This document shows positions 24,083-33,115 of a stretch of DNA of 44,252 nucleotides, piece after piece; position 1 is the first letter of the stretch, and each line of letters opens with the position of its first letter. The notes beneath the pieces are model-generated. The model was not told the DNA's origin and searched no databases. It was given only the letters and a program-made list of their open reading frames with translations. The DNA comes from DATJFH01 sp035495815 (GTDB taxonomy: Bacteria; Acidobacteriota; Terriglobia; Bryobacterales; Bryobacteraceae). Both the position numbers and the translations under genes were made by a program. The stretch covers positions 1 to 44,252 of the forward strand of contig DATJFH010000132.1 in the NCBI GenBank assembly GCA_035495815.1, in the 5' to 3' direction.

Positions 24083-26068
24083 ATGCGGCTGCCGCGCCTG
24101 TTCGTATTTTCTCTCTCGCTGATTCCGGCCTGCCTGGGTGCGCGTTTCGGCCTGGAGCACACCGGAAAAATCGTCAGGATCAGCGATCCGCAGATCTCGG
24201 TTGACGGGAAGTCCGTCGCGCTGGTGGTGGAGCGGGCAAATTACGAGGAGAACCGTTTCGATTCAGAGCTGGCGCTGATCGAGATCTCCGGGAAATCGCA
24301 GCGGGTACTGACTCGCGCCCGGCGCACGGTGCGGCAGCCGCGCTGGTCGCCGGACGGATCGCGAATCGGATTCCTGGCCGCGGTGGAAGGCAGGCAGCAG
24401 CTGTTCGTGCTGCCGGCCGCAGGCGGTGAAGCCTGGCAGGTGACCCGGACCCCGGCGGGCGTGCAACAGTACGCCTGGCGGCCTGGCGGGAAGGAGATTG
24501 CTTTCGTAACCGAGGATGAGGCGCCGAAACTCAGCGGCGAGGAGCGGCACAACAAATCGTTCGAGGTGCAGAACAATCATTTCCTGCTCACCGCGCGGCC
24601 GCTGTCTTCGCACCTGTGGATCGTAGCCGCGGAGGGCGGCCCCGCCAGGCGTCTGACGTCGGGCAAGTGGACGGTGGCGGTCAGCCTCCCGCCCAGCCCG
24701 CCTTCCTCGCCTATCGGATGGAGCCCGGATGGCAGACGCATCGCCATCGTGAAGATCGCCTCACCCTATTCGGGCGATATGGACCAGTCGAGCATCGCGA
24801 CGGTCGACGCCGATTCGGGAGAAATGCGGCAAGTGACGGGCCGCTCGCGCCACGTATCGCAGCCGGTTTTTTCGCCGGACGGCCGCCGTCTGGCGCACTG
24901 GTTTCCGCGCGACGGGGAGACACGCAACGTCAACGAGATTTATGTCGGCCCCTCGGAGGGCGGAGAGTCCGCCAGCGTCACCCGGACGCTCGACCGCAAT
25001 GTGCAGCGCGCCATTTGGATGCCGGACGGCAAGTCTCTCCTGGTGAGCGCCAACGACGGAACCACCACCGGACTCTGGATCCAGCCGCTCGACGGGAAGC
25101 CGCGCAGAATCGATACCGGCCCGGCAGTGGCGTCCGCGTCGTTCTGGCTGGATGCTTCGGTAGGGCCGCACGGAGAAATCGCCTTTACGGCCAGCGAGCC
25201 GAACCATCCCACCGAACTCTACTTCCTGGCGTCGATCGATGGCAAGCCGCGCCGTCTCACGGATTTTAATGCGCCCATCGCGGCGCTCGAGCTGGGCCGC
25301 AGCGAGACGGTCCGGTGGAAGAACGAAGGATTCGATCTGGACGGGGTGGCGACCTATCCGCCGGGATTCAGCGCTTCGAAGAAGTATCCGCTGGTGCTGT
25401 ATATTCACGGCGGTCCGCGCTCGGCTTCGAAGGCCGGCTTTTCGTCGCGGGCGCAGTTGCTGGCCGCGCAGGGGTGGATCGTGTTCGAGCCCAACTATCG
25501 CGGCAGCGACAATCTGGGAAACGCGTTCCAGGCAGCGATCTGGAACGACGCCGGCGCGGGTCCGGGCCGCGATGTCATGACCGGCGTAGCGGAATTGGAG
25601 AAGCGCGGGTTCGTCGATGCCGGCCGGAGGGCCGTTTCGGGCTGGTCCTACGGCGGCTTCATGACTACCTGGTTGCTGGGCAACTATCCCGACCGCTGGA
25701 AAGCCGCCGTCGCCGGCGCCGCGGTAACCGACCTGACGGATCAGTACAACCTGGGCGACTCGAATGTCCGCCGCGGCGCGTCGATCGGCGGCTCGCCCTG
25801 GACCGACAGCAAGCGCATGGAGTCCTACCGTTCGCAGTCGCCGATGACATACGCTTCAAGCATCAAGGCGCCGACCCTCATCCTGTCGAATACCGGCGAT
25901 TACCGGGTTACGATTACGCAATCCTACCGGCTGTACCACGCGCTGCGGGACAACGGCGTGGACACGCAGTTCATCGCGTATCCGCTGGGCGGGCACAGCC
26001 CAACCGACCCGGTGCATCTTCGCGACGTCGACCGCCGCTGGGTAGACTGGCTGACGGCGCGCCTGTAG
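24080..26068 (+). CDS. secreted S9 family (prolyl-oligopeptidase/acylaminoacyl-peptidase type) serine peptidase
   Basis: A 662-residue exported peptidase. Signal peptide about 1-21 (ends A-C-L-G-A), a seven-bladed beta-propeller with TolB/WD40-like repeats (about 30-400, for example W-S-P-D-G-S-R-I-G-F and F-S-P-D-G-R-R-L-A-H), and an alpha/beta-hydrolase domain from about 420. The triad is S523 in G-W-S-Y-G-G-F, D607 in N-T-G-D-Y-R-V and H639 in G-G-H-S-P. The propeller limits access to short peptides, so it probably degrades oligopeptides in the periplasm. The first of two consecutive ATGs (24080) fits the GGAGG at 24066-24070. Expression is probably controlled at translation by the hairpin over that site. 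Convergent with the helicase gene. Confidence 0.94.
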   Translation: MMRLPRLFVFSLSLIPACLGARFGLEHTGKIVRISDPQISVDGKSVALVVERANYEENRFDSELALIEISGKSQRVLTRARRTVRQPRWSPDGSRIGFLAAVEGRQQLFVLPAAGGEAWQVTRTPAGVQQYAWRPGGKEIAFVTEDEAPKLSGEERHNKSFEVQNNHFLLTARPLSSHLWIVAAEGGPARRLTSGKWTVAVSLPPSPPSSPIGWSPDGRRIAIVKIASPYSGDMDQSSIATVDADSGEMRQVTGRSRHVSQPVFSPDGRRLAHWFPRDGETRNVNEIYVGPSEGGESASVTRTLDRNVQRAIWMPDGKSLLVSANDGTTTGLWIQPLDGKPRRIDTGPAVASASFWLDASVGPHGEIAFTASEPNHPTELYFLASIDGKPRRLTDFNAPIAALELGRSETVRWKNEGFDLDGVATYPPGFSASKKYPLVLYIHGGPRSASKAGFSSRAQLLAAQGWIVFEPNYRGSDNLGNAFQAAIWNDAGAGPGRDVMTGVAELEKRGFVDAGRRAVSGWSYGGFMTTWLLGNYPDRWKAAVAGAAVTDLTDQYNLGDSNVRRGASIGGSPWTDSKRMESYRSQSPMTYASSIKAPTLILSNTGDYRVTITQSYRLYHALRDNGVDTQFIAYPLGGHSPTDPVHLRDVDRRWVDWLTARL

Positions 26069-26084
26069 CGCGGCCCCGCGCGCC

Positions 26085-26097
26085 CCCGGTTACCGGG
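26085..26097. terminator. palindrome around the helicase stop codon, possible bidirectional terminator
   Basis: CCCGGT, a T, then ACCGGG, lying in the 21-base gap between the convergent S9 peptidase and helicase genes and including the helicase TAA. Flanking GC-rich bases can extend the stem imperfectly. No T-run follows. Confidence 0.3.
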
Positions 26098-27337
26098 CGG
26101 CGCGGCGGCGGCTGCTGCGGAACAGGAACCGCGACGGTTTTCGCTCGGCGGAGGAACGGGGAGCCGGCATCTCGATCAGGTTCGCGGCCGATTTCTGCTC
26201 CTGCTGCACTTCTCCCGACACCTGCGTCCGGGTCAGCTGGATATTGAGCGCCCGTTCGATGCGGCGGATCTCGCCGCGCTCCGCGCGGGTACCGAATGTG
26301 GAGGCCACGCCGGCAGCGCCCGCGCGTCCCGTCCGTCCCACGCGATGGATGAAATCCTCCGGCGCCTGCGGAAGATCGTAGTTCACCACGTGGGCGATGC
26401 CTTCCACATGGATGCCGCGGGCCGCGACATCGGTCGCCACCATGACGCGATAGTGGCCTTCCTGGAATCCCTGGAGAGCCTGGTTACGCTGGCTCTGTGT
26501 GCGGTCGCCGTGAATGCGGGTGGCTTTCACGCTGCCGTTGACCAGCTTCTTCGCCAGCTTGTCGGCGCCGTGCTTGGTGCGCGCGAAGACCAGAAAAGAG
26601 CCGTCTTCCTCTTTCAGCATGAGCTGCAGCAGGCCGAGCTTGCGATCCTGCTCCACTTCGTACAGCCGCAGGCTTACCTGATCGGCGGGGCGGGTCGTGG
26701 ACCCGATGGAAACGCGCACCGGGTTGTGGACGTGCGCTTCGATCACGCGGGTCACGGCGGCGTCGGCGGTGGCCGAGAAGCAGAGCGTCTGGCGGGCGGC
26801 CGGGATGGCTTTCACGATCATCTGGATGGCGGGCATGAAGCCCATGTCCAGCATGCGGTCCGCCTCGTCCAGAACCAGGATGCGGGCCGCGCTCAGGTTG
26901 ACCAGATTTCGTTTCAGATAGTCGCAGAGACGGCCGGGAGTGGCGATGACCACCTGGGCGCCTTTGCGGATCGCCTGCAGTTGAGCGCTTTCGCTCATGC
27001 CGCCAACCACGATGGCGGCGCGCAAGCCGGTACCCGCGGCGATCATGGCGAAGGTTTCGCCGGTCTGGATGGCGAGCTCCCGGGTTGGGCTCAGCACCAC
27101 GGCTCCGATGCCCGCTTTGACAGCAGGACTGGCGGGCTTCGCGGCCAGCGATTCCAGCATGGGGAGGACGAAGGCAAGCGTTTTACCGGTGCCGGTTTGG
27201 GCGGTGGCGACCACATCGTGGCCGGCCAGCGCGGAAGGAATGGCCCGAGCCTGGACCGCGGTCGGCGTTACAAAGCCGTTTCTCGCGAGGTTGGTCTTCA
27301 AGACTGAAGACAGTGACAGTTCAGAAAAGTGATTCAT
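26090..27337 (-). CDS. rhlE: DEAD-box ATP-dependent RNA helicase, RhlE type
   Basis: A 415-residue cytoplasmic RNA helicase. The Q motif region is F-V-T-P-T-A-V-Q (about 22-29). Motif I is A-Q-T-G-T-G-K-T (46-53), motif II is D-E-A-D, here in L-V-L-D-E-A-D-R-M-L-D-M-G-F, motif III is S-A-T and motif VI is H-R-V-G-R-T-G-R-A-G. The C-terminal tail ends in a strongly basic stretch (K-P-S-R-F-L-F-R-S-S-R-R-R), likely to bind RNA. RhlE-type proteins remodel rRNA or mRNA, often in the cold. The ATG lacks a visible Shine-Dalgarno sequence. It is divergent from panB across 188 bases, in which I see no clear promoter for it. Confidence 0.92.
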   Translation of the reverse strand: MNHFSELSLSSVLKTNLARNGFVTPTAVQARAIPSALAGHDVVATAQTGTGKTLAFVLPMLESLAAKPASPAVKAGIGAVVLSPTRELAIQTGETFAMIAAGTGLRAAIVVGGMSESAQLQAIRKGAQVVIATPGRLCDYLKRNLVNLSAARILVLDEADRMLDMGFMPAIQMIVKAIPAARQTLCFSATADAAVTRVIEAHVHNPVRVSIGSTTRPADQVSLRLYEVEQDRKLGLLQLMLKEEDGSFLVFARTKHGADKLAKKLVNGSVKATRIHGDRTQSQRNQALQGFQEGHYRVMVATDVAARGIHVEGIAHVVNYDLPQAPEDFIHRVGRTGRAGAAGVASTFGTRAERGEIRRIERALNIQLTRTQVSGEVQQEQKSAANLIEMPAPRSSAERKPSRFLFRSSRRRAAR

Positions 27338-27497
27338 TCAAAAGTTTTGGCGAAGGAGATCAGCGAGCCGACTAACGGATACAGCAGAAGGTGTGCGGAT
27401 TAGCTTCGAACTTCCTGAAGTATAGCACGTTCTGACGCCGGCATCCACCCGGCCCACCCGCGACACGGCTTCGGTAGACGAGCGCGCTTGTTTCGTC

Positions 27498-27509
27498 CGA
27501 GCCGGCTCG
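27498..27509. repeat. 12-bp perfect palindrome upstream of panB
   Basis: CGAGCCGGCTCG lies 16 bases before the panB ATG and just upstream of its ribosome-binding site (GGAGGTG). It may be an operator or chance in GC-rich DNA. Confidence 0.3.
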
Positions 27510-27525
27510 TTACAGTGGAGGTGAA

Positions 27526-28365
27526 ATGCAACCTTCCGCGAAGAAAGTCCGCATTCACGATCTTGCCAGGTGGAAACTGGAATCCCGCAAGATCACAATG
27601 CTTACGGCCTATGACGCCACTATGGCCGCGCTGCTCGACCGCGCGGGTATCGACGTCCTGCTGGTCGGCGACTCGCTCGGCATGGTCGTGCTTGGCCATG
27701 AAACCACGATTCCGGTCACGCTCGAAGCGGTGATTCATCATTCGGCCGCCGTAGCGCGGGGATCCCGCCGGGCTCTGGTCGTCGCCGACATGCCGTTCCT
27801 GACCTATCAGCTCAACATGGAGCAGGCCCTGCGCAATGCCGGACGGCTGCTGCAGGAGGGGGGCGCGCATGCCGTGAAGATAGAAGGCGGACGGGGGGTC
27901 GTCGAGGTGGCCGCGCGGCTGGTGGAGGTCGGAATCCCGGTCATGGGGCACCTGGGCATGACGCCGCAGTCGGTGCATCAACTCGGAGGGTTCGGTCCGG
28001 TCGGTCGGAACGAGTTCGAAGCGGAGCAAATCGTAGACGACGCACGCGCGCTGCAGCAGGCGGGGGCATTCGCGGTGGTGCTCGAATCCATTCCCTCCGA
28101 ACTGGCTGCCCGGGTCACGGCGGAGCTGGCTCTACCCACCATCGGCATCGGCGCCGGACCGGACTGCGATGGCCAGGTGCTGGTGAGCTACGACGCGTTC
28201 GGGCTTTTCGACCGCTTCGTGCCCCGGTTTGTAAAGCGTTACGCAAACCTGGGCGAGATGATGGTGCAGGGCGCCCAGAAGTACATTCGCGACGTGCAGG
28301 ACGGGGCCTTTCCCGGGGAGGAGCACACCACCCGATCTCAAGCCGCGATCAAAGGGCGCGGATGA
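27526..28365 (+). CDS. panB: 3-methyl-2-oxobutanoate hydroxymethyltransferase PanB
   Basis: PanB (279 aa) makes ketopantoate from 2-oxoisovalerate and methylene-tetrahydrofolate, the first step of pantothenate and coenzyme A synthesis. The decameric TIM-barrel family is recognised by I-T-M-L-T-A-Y-D, V-G-D-S-L-G-M-V (metal-binding Asp), A-V-K-I-E-G-G (metal-binding Glu), P-V-M-G-H-L-G-M-T-P-Q-S and I-G-I-G-A-G-P-D-C-D-G-Q-V-L-V. The ATG is preceded by GGAGGTG at the right distance. Its TGA overlaps the panC ATG as ATGA, so the two are translationally coupled. The other pantothenate genes (panD, panE) are not in the window. Confidence 0.97.
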   Translation: MQPSAKKVRIHDLARWKLESRKITMLTAYDATMAALLDRAGIDVLLVGDSLGMVVLGHETTIPVTLEAVIHHSAAVARGSRRALVVADMPFLTYQLNMEQALRNAGRLLQEGGAHAVKIEGGRGVVEVAARLVEVGIPVMGHLGMTPQSVHQLGGFGPVGRNEFEAEQIVDDARALQQAGAFAVVLESIPSELAARVTAELALPTIGIGAGPDCDGQVLVSYDAFGLFDRFVPRFVKRYANLGEMMVQGAQKYIRDVQDGAFPGEEHTTRSQAAIKGRG

Positions 28366-29219
28366 GCCTGGAGCTGGTCCAGCGCGTGGGCCGGATTCGC
28401 GAAGCGGTGGCCGGCGCGCGCCGCTCCGGCGCCCGTGTGGGCCTGGTCCCGACGATGGGGGCGCTGCACGCGGGACACGGGTCGTTGATCGACCGGGCGA
28501 GGGCGGAGTGCGGGTGCGTCGTGGTGAGCATTTTCGTGAACCCGCTCCAGTTCGACCGCCGGGACGATTACGAGCGCTATGCCCGCACGCTGCCCGCCGA
28601 CCTGGATTTTTGCAGGGAGCGCGGCGCGGGCCTGGTGTTCGCGCCGGCGCCGGAGGAGATCTATCCGGGCAGACAGCGGGTCTATGTCGACGCGCCGGAG
28701 CTGTCCGAATATTTGTGCGGCATGTACCGGCCGGGCCATTTTCGCGGGGTAGCCACGGTGGTCGCCAAGCTGTTCAACATCGTCCAGCCCGACCGCGCGT
28801 ACTTCGGTGAAAAGGACGCCCAGCAGCTCGCGATCATCGAAGCGCTGGTGAAGGATTTGAACCTGCCGGTCGAAATCGTTCCGGCGCCCACCGTCCGCGA
28901 GAGCGACGGCCTGGCGCTCAGCTCCCGAAACACCCGATTGAGTCCTGAAGAGCGCAGGAGCGCGGCGGCTATCTATCGCGCGTTGAGCGCCGCCGCGTCG
29001 TGGTTGGAGGCGGGCGGCAAACCACGCGAAGCCCGCCAGGCGGCGATGGACATCCTGGGCGGAGAGCCGCTGCTTCGCGTGGAGTACCTGGAAGTGGTCG
29101 ATCCGGGATCCATGCGGCCGGTAGACGAATTCCGGGGCCCGGTGCGGATCGCCGCGGCGGTATGGGCCGGTGAAACCCGCCTCATCGATAACGTGCGCTG
29201 CGCGGGACCAGCGGGTTAG
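28362..29219 (+). CDS. panC: pantoate-beta-alanine ligase PanC
   Basis: PanC (285 aa) condenses pantoate and beta-alanine with ATP to give pantothenate. The HIGH-like nucleotide-binding motif is H-A-G-H in P-T-M-G-A-L-H-A-G-H-G-S-L. Further signatures are V-S-I-F-V-N-P-x-Q-F, F-G-E-K-D-A-Q-Q, and the K-M-S-K-S-equivalent L-S-S-R-N-T-R-L. The start overlaps the end of panB. The stop is only two bases from the stop of the convergent receptor gene, so there is no room for a separate terminator. Confidence 0.97.
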   Translation: MSLELVQRVGRIREAVAGARRSGARVGLVPTMGALHAGHGSLIDRARAECGCVVVSIFVNPLQFDRRDDYERYARTLPADLDFCRERGAGLVFAPAPEEIYPGRQRVYVDAPELSEYLCGMYRPGHFRGVATVVAKLFNIVQPDRAYFGEKDAQQLAIIEALVKDLNLPVEIVPAPTVRESDGLALSSRNTRLSPEERRSAAAIYRALSAAASWLEAGGKPREARQAAMDILGGEPLLRVEYLEVVDPGSMRPVDEFRGPVRIAAAVWAGETRLIDNVRCAGPAG

Positions 29220-29221
29220 CC

Positions 29222-32200
29222 CTAGAACGTAACGCGGGCCGACCCTTGTATCTGGCGCGAACCCGAAGCCGACGTGATGACACCGAACGTCGCCAGGCTC
29301 GACATGTTGGTTCCGGGAGCCGCGAAGTTGGGCGAATTGGTGAGTCCTTCGGCCTCCATCCTGACCTGCACTTTAAAACGCTCTTTGATCGGGAACGTCT
29401 TGAACACCGACATATTCAGCGACTTGACGCCCGGCGCGCGCAATTCGCTGAACCGTGGCGCCGATGGCGAAACCACGTACTGGGACGGCAAAGGCGCAAA
29501 CGCCGTGATATCGAAGTAGGGATTCAGGGGGCGCCGGGTCACCGGGTCGAGCTTGTCTCCGAGGCGGTCCTCGACCGATCCGCTCTTCGAAGCGTTGCGC
29601 AAACGGACCGGCCGCCCGTTCGAGTGCGTGACTCCGAACGGCAGCCCGCTCTCGGTGATGAAGTAGCTGCTCAGCGACCAGCCGCCGGCGACCTGCCGTA
29701 GTAATCCCTGGCCCTGACCCTTGAATTGCCACGGGAGCTCGTAGGTAAGGGCGACACGCATGATGTGCCTCTGGTCGAGGCTCGACACCGTGCGGTACTT
29801 CCGTACATTGGTGATGCTGGTGGTTTCGTTGTCGATCAGCTTGGAAAACGTGTAGGTCCACAGCACGCTCAACCCGCGAGTCATGCGCTTGTCCATCTTT
29901 AATTGCAGCGCGTGGTAGACCGCGCGGCCGGTGTTCTGGCCCTGCACGGTGAGGTTGGTGAACTGCGGATATTTGACCCACAGCCGGTTCTGCGTAATGG
30001 TCGCGCCCTGGCCGAGCACGGAATTGGAAGGCAATACGCCGAGGAACGGGTTGGGAACGCGATTGTTTTCCGCCGTCCCCAGGGCCAGATACTGATCCGG
30101 TTTCTCATTGACGTTGAAGGCCTCCAGCTGCTTCAAAGTCAGCATCCCGATATAGGCCGCTTCGGCCACGATCTGCGAGGGAAGCTGCCGCTGGACGCTG
30201 AACTGCCACTGCTGGTTGTAGGGAGACACGCGGTGGTCGTCGAAATAGCTGAGGGTGTCGCCGGCTTGCGCCAGCAATCCCGCCGAGGCGCCGATCGGCT
30301 GCCGAAGGCCCTGGGGGAACGGATTCGCCAGCGTGGAGAAGGGAGTGGCCCCGCCATCGGTGGTGCCGACAAAAGGAGTAGTGGCGTTGAACACTCCGAT
30401 CTCGGGCAGGAAGCTGGTATTGAACGTTTGCCCGCTGAAGAACATGCCGTAGCCGCCCCGCAGGACGGTCCTCGAGGTCAGGCTATAGGCGAAGCCGAAG
30501 CGAGGTCCGAAATTGTTCCCGTCCACGATCCCGCCGCGGCGCGGATTCCCGTCCACGCCGGCGAACCGGATGCCGCCCCGCAGATCGAGGCCGGGCACGC
30601 TGACCGGGAATTTGGCCTTCTCGTCGAAGCCATAGCTCATGCGGTTGTAGCGCTCGGTATACGGCGTCTCCAGTTCATAGCGCACGCCGAAGTTCAAGGT
30701 CAGGCGCTGGTTGACCTTCCAATCCTCCTGGGCGAAGCCGGCCAGGTAGTGGGTTTGCAGAGAAAGCGAGGAAATGTATCCGATCGAGCCGGAGGCGGGC
30801 AGTCCCATCAGGATCGACGCCATGCCGGTTCCGGAAGTGTCGGCGCTGGTGGGCGCGAACGGGTCGGACCGTGTGAAGGTGGTATCAAAGGTGAACGATC
30901 CGGAAGCCGAATCGCCGGGCGTGTTCCGGTTCCACTGCAGCACGCGCCAGTCGATGCCCCACTTCAGGCTGTGCTTCCCGGCGAGCTTGGTGAAGGTGGT
31001 CTGGAGCGAGTGCTGGTTGTTCAATTCCTCCTGGTAATTGCTGCCCAGGGTAAACATGCGCTCGGCAATGTTGAACGTCGGCCAGCCGGACGTGGACTGG
31101 CCGGCGAGGATGGCCTGTGGAAGATTCAGAGGGCTGGGATCGTAGCCGACGCCTCCGCGCAAATTCAACTGAACCTTGCGCACGAATCCGTACCGGACGG
31201 AGACCAGGAAGCTGGGAGACAAGGTGTAAGTGTCGTCGAGGCCGACATTGTAGAAGCGGCGCGGATTCTCCCGCGCCAGGCCGCCGGTGCCGTCGGGATC
31301 GACCGAGTATTGGCCGCGCACCAGTTCGTCGTTCATCTGCTTGAGCCGCAGCATGCCGTACCGGCCGAAGATGCGCTGCTTATCGCTGATCTGGTGATCG
31401 ACGCGAAAACTGATCTGGGTTTGCGGCAGCACGGTGGCGCCGGTTCCGATAAAGTTGAGGGCTTCGAGCGCCGGCGACGTAGTCACGTTGGGCGACGGAT
31501 ACAGTTTCATCCATGCCGCGCCGGTGGGAGTGATGAGGGAGCTTGGAATCCGGTTGTTGGCGAAAGGCTGCCGCGTCGCCCGGCCGGCGGTGACGATCGT
31601 GGTGTTGGGATCGTAAAGCGTGAACGGTCCGCCGCGCCGGTTCAGCGTTTGCGAAAAGTCGCCGGCTTTCTCGGCGTCGGATGGAGTGCGGGCGCGGCGC
31701 GTCAACTCGACCGAATCGCGGTCCTTTTCAAAGGTCGTCGAAAAAAAGGTCCGGTTGCGGCCGTCGTAGATCTTCGGGAGGATGATCGGACCGCCGACGA
31801 AATAGCCGAACTGGTAATACTCGGTCGGCGGCTTCGGCAGTCCGGCCGTATTGTTGGTCCAGCTGTTGGCGTTGAGATCCGACCAGCGCTTATACAGGTA
31901 CGCGCTTCCGTGCAGCTGGTTTGTGCCGCCCCGCGTAGTGATATTGATCGCGCCGCCGTTCGAATGCCCGTACTGCGCGTCGAACATGGTGGTGTGGACT
32001 TTGATCTCCTCCACCGCGTCGATGGAGGGGATGAACACGACACCTCCGGCATTATGGGCCGTCGTGTTGGGAATGCCGTCGACCAGGAACTCGATGCGTC
32101 CGGTGGTGGAGCCGCCGCCGGCGATGCTGAAGGAGCCCGCGTTATTCCCGGTGACGGTGGCGCCGCCGCCGGTCACGCCCGGAGTGAGCCGGACGGTGTT

Positions 32201-32656
32201 CAACACGTTGCGCGTGAGGTTGACGGTAATAGAGCTGAGATAGTTCTTTTCGACCACATGGCCCAGGTCCGCGCTGGCCGTATTCAGCAGCGGGGCGCTG
32301 GCCGTTACGTTGACCGTCTCGGTCGCGGTTCCGAGTTCGAGAGAAAGGTCCAATGTGACCTGAGTGTTGGTGGCCACGCGCAGCCCCGACCGCTCGATGC
32401 GCTTGAAACCGGCATGCTCGACCTGAACGGTATAGTTGCCCGGGACCAGGAACGGGATCTGGTAATTGCCTGCTTCGTTCGACCTGGAGCCGATCTTGAC
32501 GCCGGTTTCGATGTTCACCGCCTCGATCGCGCAGCCGGCGACCGGCGCTCCGCTGGGGTCGGTGATGCGGCCCAGAATGGCGCCGCGAAACTCCTGCGCT
32601 CCCGCGGGCGCGAGCAGGATCAGCAAGGCCACTGCCATACGGCGGAACGGCTGCAT
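29222..32656 (-). CDS. TonB-dependent receptor-like protein with carboxypeptidase-regulatory domain (copy 3)
   Basis: A 1144-residue outer-membrane receptor-like protein. Signal peptide M-Q-P-F-R-R-M-A-V-A-L-L-I-L-L-A-P-A-G-A, then a regulatory-like domain (F-R-G-A-I-L-G-R-I-T-D-P-S-G-A-P-V-A-G). The plug has F-L-V-D-G-I-P-N-T-T and Y-G-H-S-N-G-G-A-I-N, and the long barrel ends in Phe (S-A-R-V-T-F). The ATG at 32656 is chosen because AAGGAGG lies just upstream and the signal peptide starts there; the spacing of three bases is short, so the second Met six codons later is an alternative. It lies downstream of, and in the same direction as, the rhamnose isomerase/mutarotase pair but has its own promoter and operator-like palindrome. 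Uptake of rhamnose-containing glycans is possible but unproven. Confidence 0.9.
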   Translation of the reverse strand: MQPFRRMAVALLILLAPAGAQEFRGAILGRITDPSGAPVAGCAIEAVNIETGVKIGSRSNEAGNYQIPFLVPGNYTVQVEHAGFKRIERSGLRVATNTQVTLDLSLELGTATETVNVTASAPLLNTASADLGHVVEKNYLSSITVNLTRNVLNTVRLTPGVTGGGATVTGNNAGSFSIAGGGSTTGRIEFLVDGIPNTTAHNAGGVVFIPSIDAVEEIKVHTTMFDAQYGHSNGGAINITTRGGTNQLHGSAYLYKRWSDLNANSWTNNTAGLPKPPTEYYQFGYFVGGPIILPKIYDGRNRTFFSTTFEKDRDSVELTRRARTPSDAEKAGDFSQTLNRRGGPFTLYDPNTTIVTAGRATRQPFANNRIPSSLITPTGAAWMKLYPSPNVTTSPALEALNFIGTGATVLPQTQISFRVDHQISDKQRIFGRYGMLRLKQMNDELVRGQYSVDPDGTGGLARENPRRFYNVGLDDTYTLSPSFLVSVRYGFVRKVQLNLRGGVGYDPSPLNLPQAILAGQSTSGWPTFNIAERMFTLGSNYQEELNNQHSLQTTFTKLAGKHSLKWGIDWRVLQWNRNTPGDSASGSFTFDTTFTRSDPFAPTSADTSGTGMASILMGLPASGSIGYISSLSLQTHYLAGFAQEDWKVNQRLTLNFGVRYELETPYTERYNRMSYGFDEKAKFPVSVPGLDLRGGIRFAGVDGNPRRGGIVDGNNFGPRFGFAYSLTSRTVLRGGYGMFFSGQTFNTSFLPEIGVFNATTPFVGTTDGGATPFSTLANPFPQGLRQPIGASAGLLAQAGDTLSYFDDHRVSPYNQQWQFSVQRQLPSQIVAEAAYIGMLTLKQLEAFNVNEKPDQYLALGTAENNRVPNPFLGVLPSNSVLGQGATITQNRLWVKYPQFTNLTVQGQNTGRAVYHALQLKMDKRMTRGLSVLWTYTFSKLIDNETTSITNVRKYRTVSSLDQRHIMRVALTYELPWQFKGQGQGLLRQVAGGWSLSSYFITESGLPFGVTHSNGRPVRLRNASKSGSVEDRLGDKLDPVTRRPLNPYFDITAFAPLPSQYVVSPSAPRFSELRAPGVKSLNMSVFKTFPIKERFKVQVRMEAEGLTNSPNFAAPGTNMSSLATFGVITSASGSRQIQGSARVTF

Positions 32657-32667
32657 AGACCTCCTTG

Positions 32668-32683
32668 AATGTCGGACATTATA
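32668..32683 (-). promoter_or_regulatory. promoter -10 and overlapping palindromic operator of TonB-type receptor copy 3
   Basis: On the minus strand TATAAT occupies 32683-32678. Overlapping it toward the gene is the 13-bp palindrome 32668-32680 (AATGTC, one base, GACATT on the plus strand). It lies at the expected transcription start, just before the Shine-Dalgarno AAGGAGG. The core GT-N3-AC resembles GntR-family operators, so a repressor bound here could block initiation. The regulator is not identified. The -35 region is weak. Confidence 0.55.
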
Positions 32684-32791
32684 CATCGTGGTGAAGAAAT
32701 CGAACCGCGGCGGCAGGCCCTGGTTCACGCGTCCCGCACGCTCGAAGCGTTCCACTCCGCGGGCGACTCTTCATGTTCACGCCATGACACG

Positions 32792-33109
32792 TCATTCCAT
32801 CCGAAAAATCTCTTTCATCATGGCGAACCGCTCTCCCGGCCGCGTCTCCGGACCCGGCTCGAAAAAGCGGCTCATGAACTGCTGCCAGCGCTGGTTCACC
32901 GGATCCCGGTCCAACGCGTCCCAGGCGCGGTCGAAATCGTCCACGCTGAGCGACAGGAAAAGGTCCTGATCCCGGCGGAAAATCGAATACTCCGAGATCC
33001 CGACTTCCTTCAGTTTGGCCAGCATCTCGGGCCACACACGGGCATGCTCCAGTTCGTACTGCTCGATGGCGTCCGGCCGGAGGCGCAGTCTGAAGGCGTA
33101 GCGCGGCAT
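32792..33109 (-). CDS. rhaM: L-rhamnose mutarotase RhaM
   Basis: A 105-residue ferredoxin-like dimeric alpha-beta barrel protein that interconverts the alpha and beta anomers of L-rhamnose, feeding the isomerase. The start is M-P-R-Y-A-F-R-L-R-L. The catalytic His22 is present in E-Y/Q-x-L-E-H-A-R-V-W-P-E-M (H22 in this numbering, the same position as in the E. coli enzyme). The C-terminal R-W-Q-Q-F-M and F segments also fit. It follows rhaI by six bases on the same strand, so the two are an operon. No Shine-Dalgarno is obvious, which suits coupling to rhaI. Confidence 0.9.
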   Translation of the reverse strand: MPRYAFRLRLRPDAIEQYELEHARVWPEMLAKLKEVGISEYSIFRRDQDLFLSLSVDDFDRAWDALDRDPVNQRWQQFMSRFFEPGPETRPGERFAMMKEIFRME

Positions 33110-33115
33110 CTTTAA

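Noticed and set aside
29903..32668. A 921-codon plus-strand frame opposite TonB-type receptor copy 3
   Set aside because: Low-complexity Arg/Gly/Val/Ala composition with no recognisable domain; the minus-strand receptor is clear.
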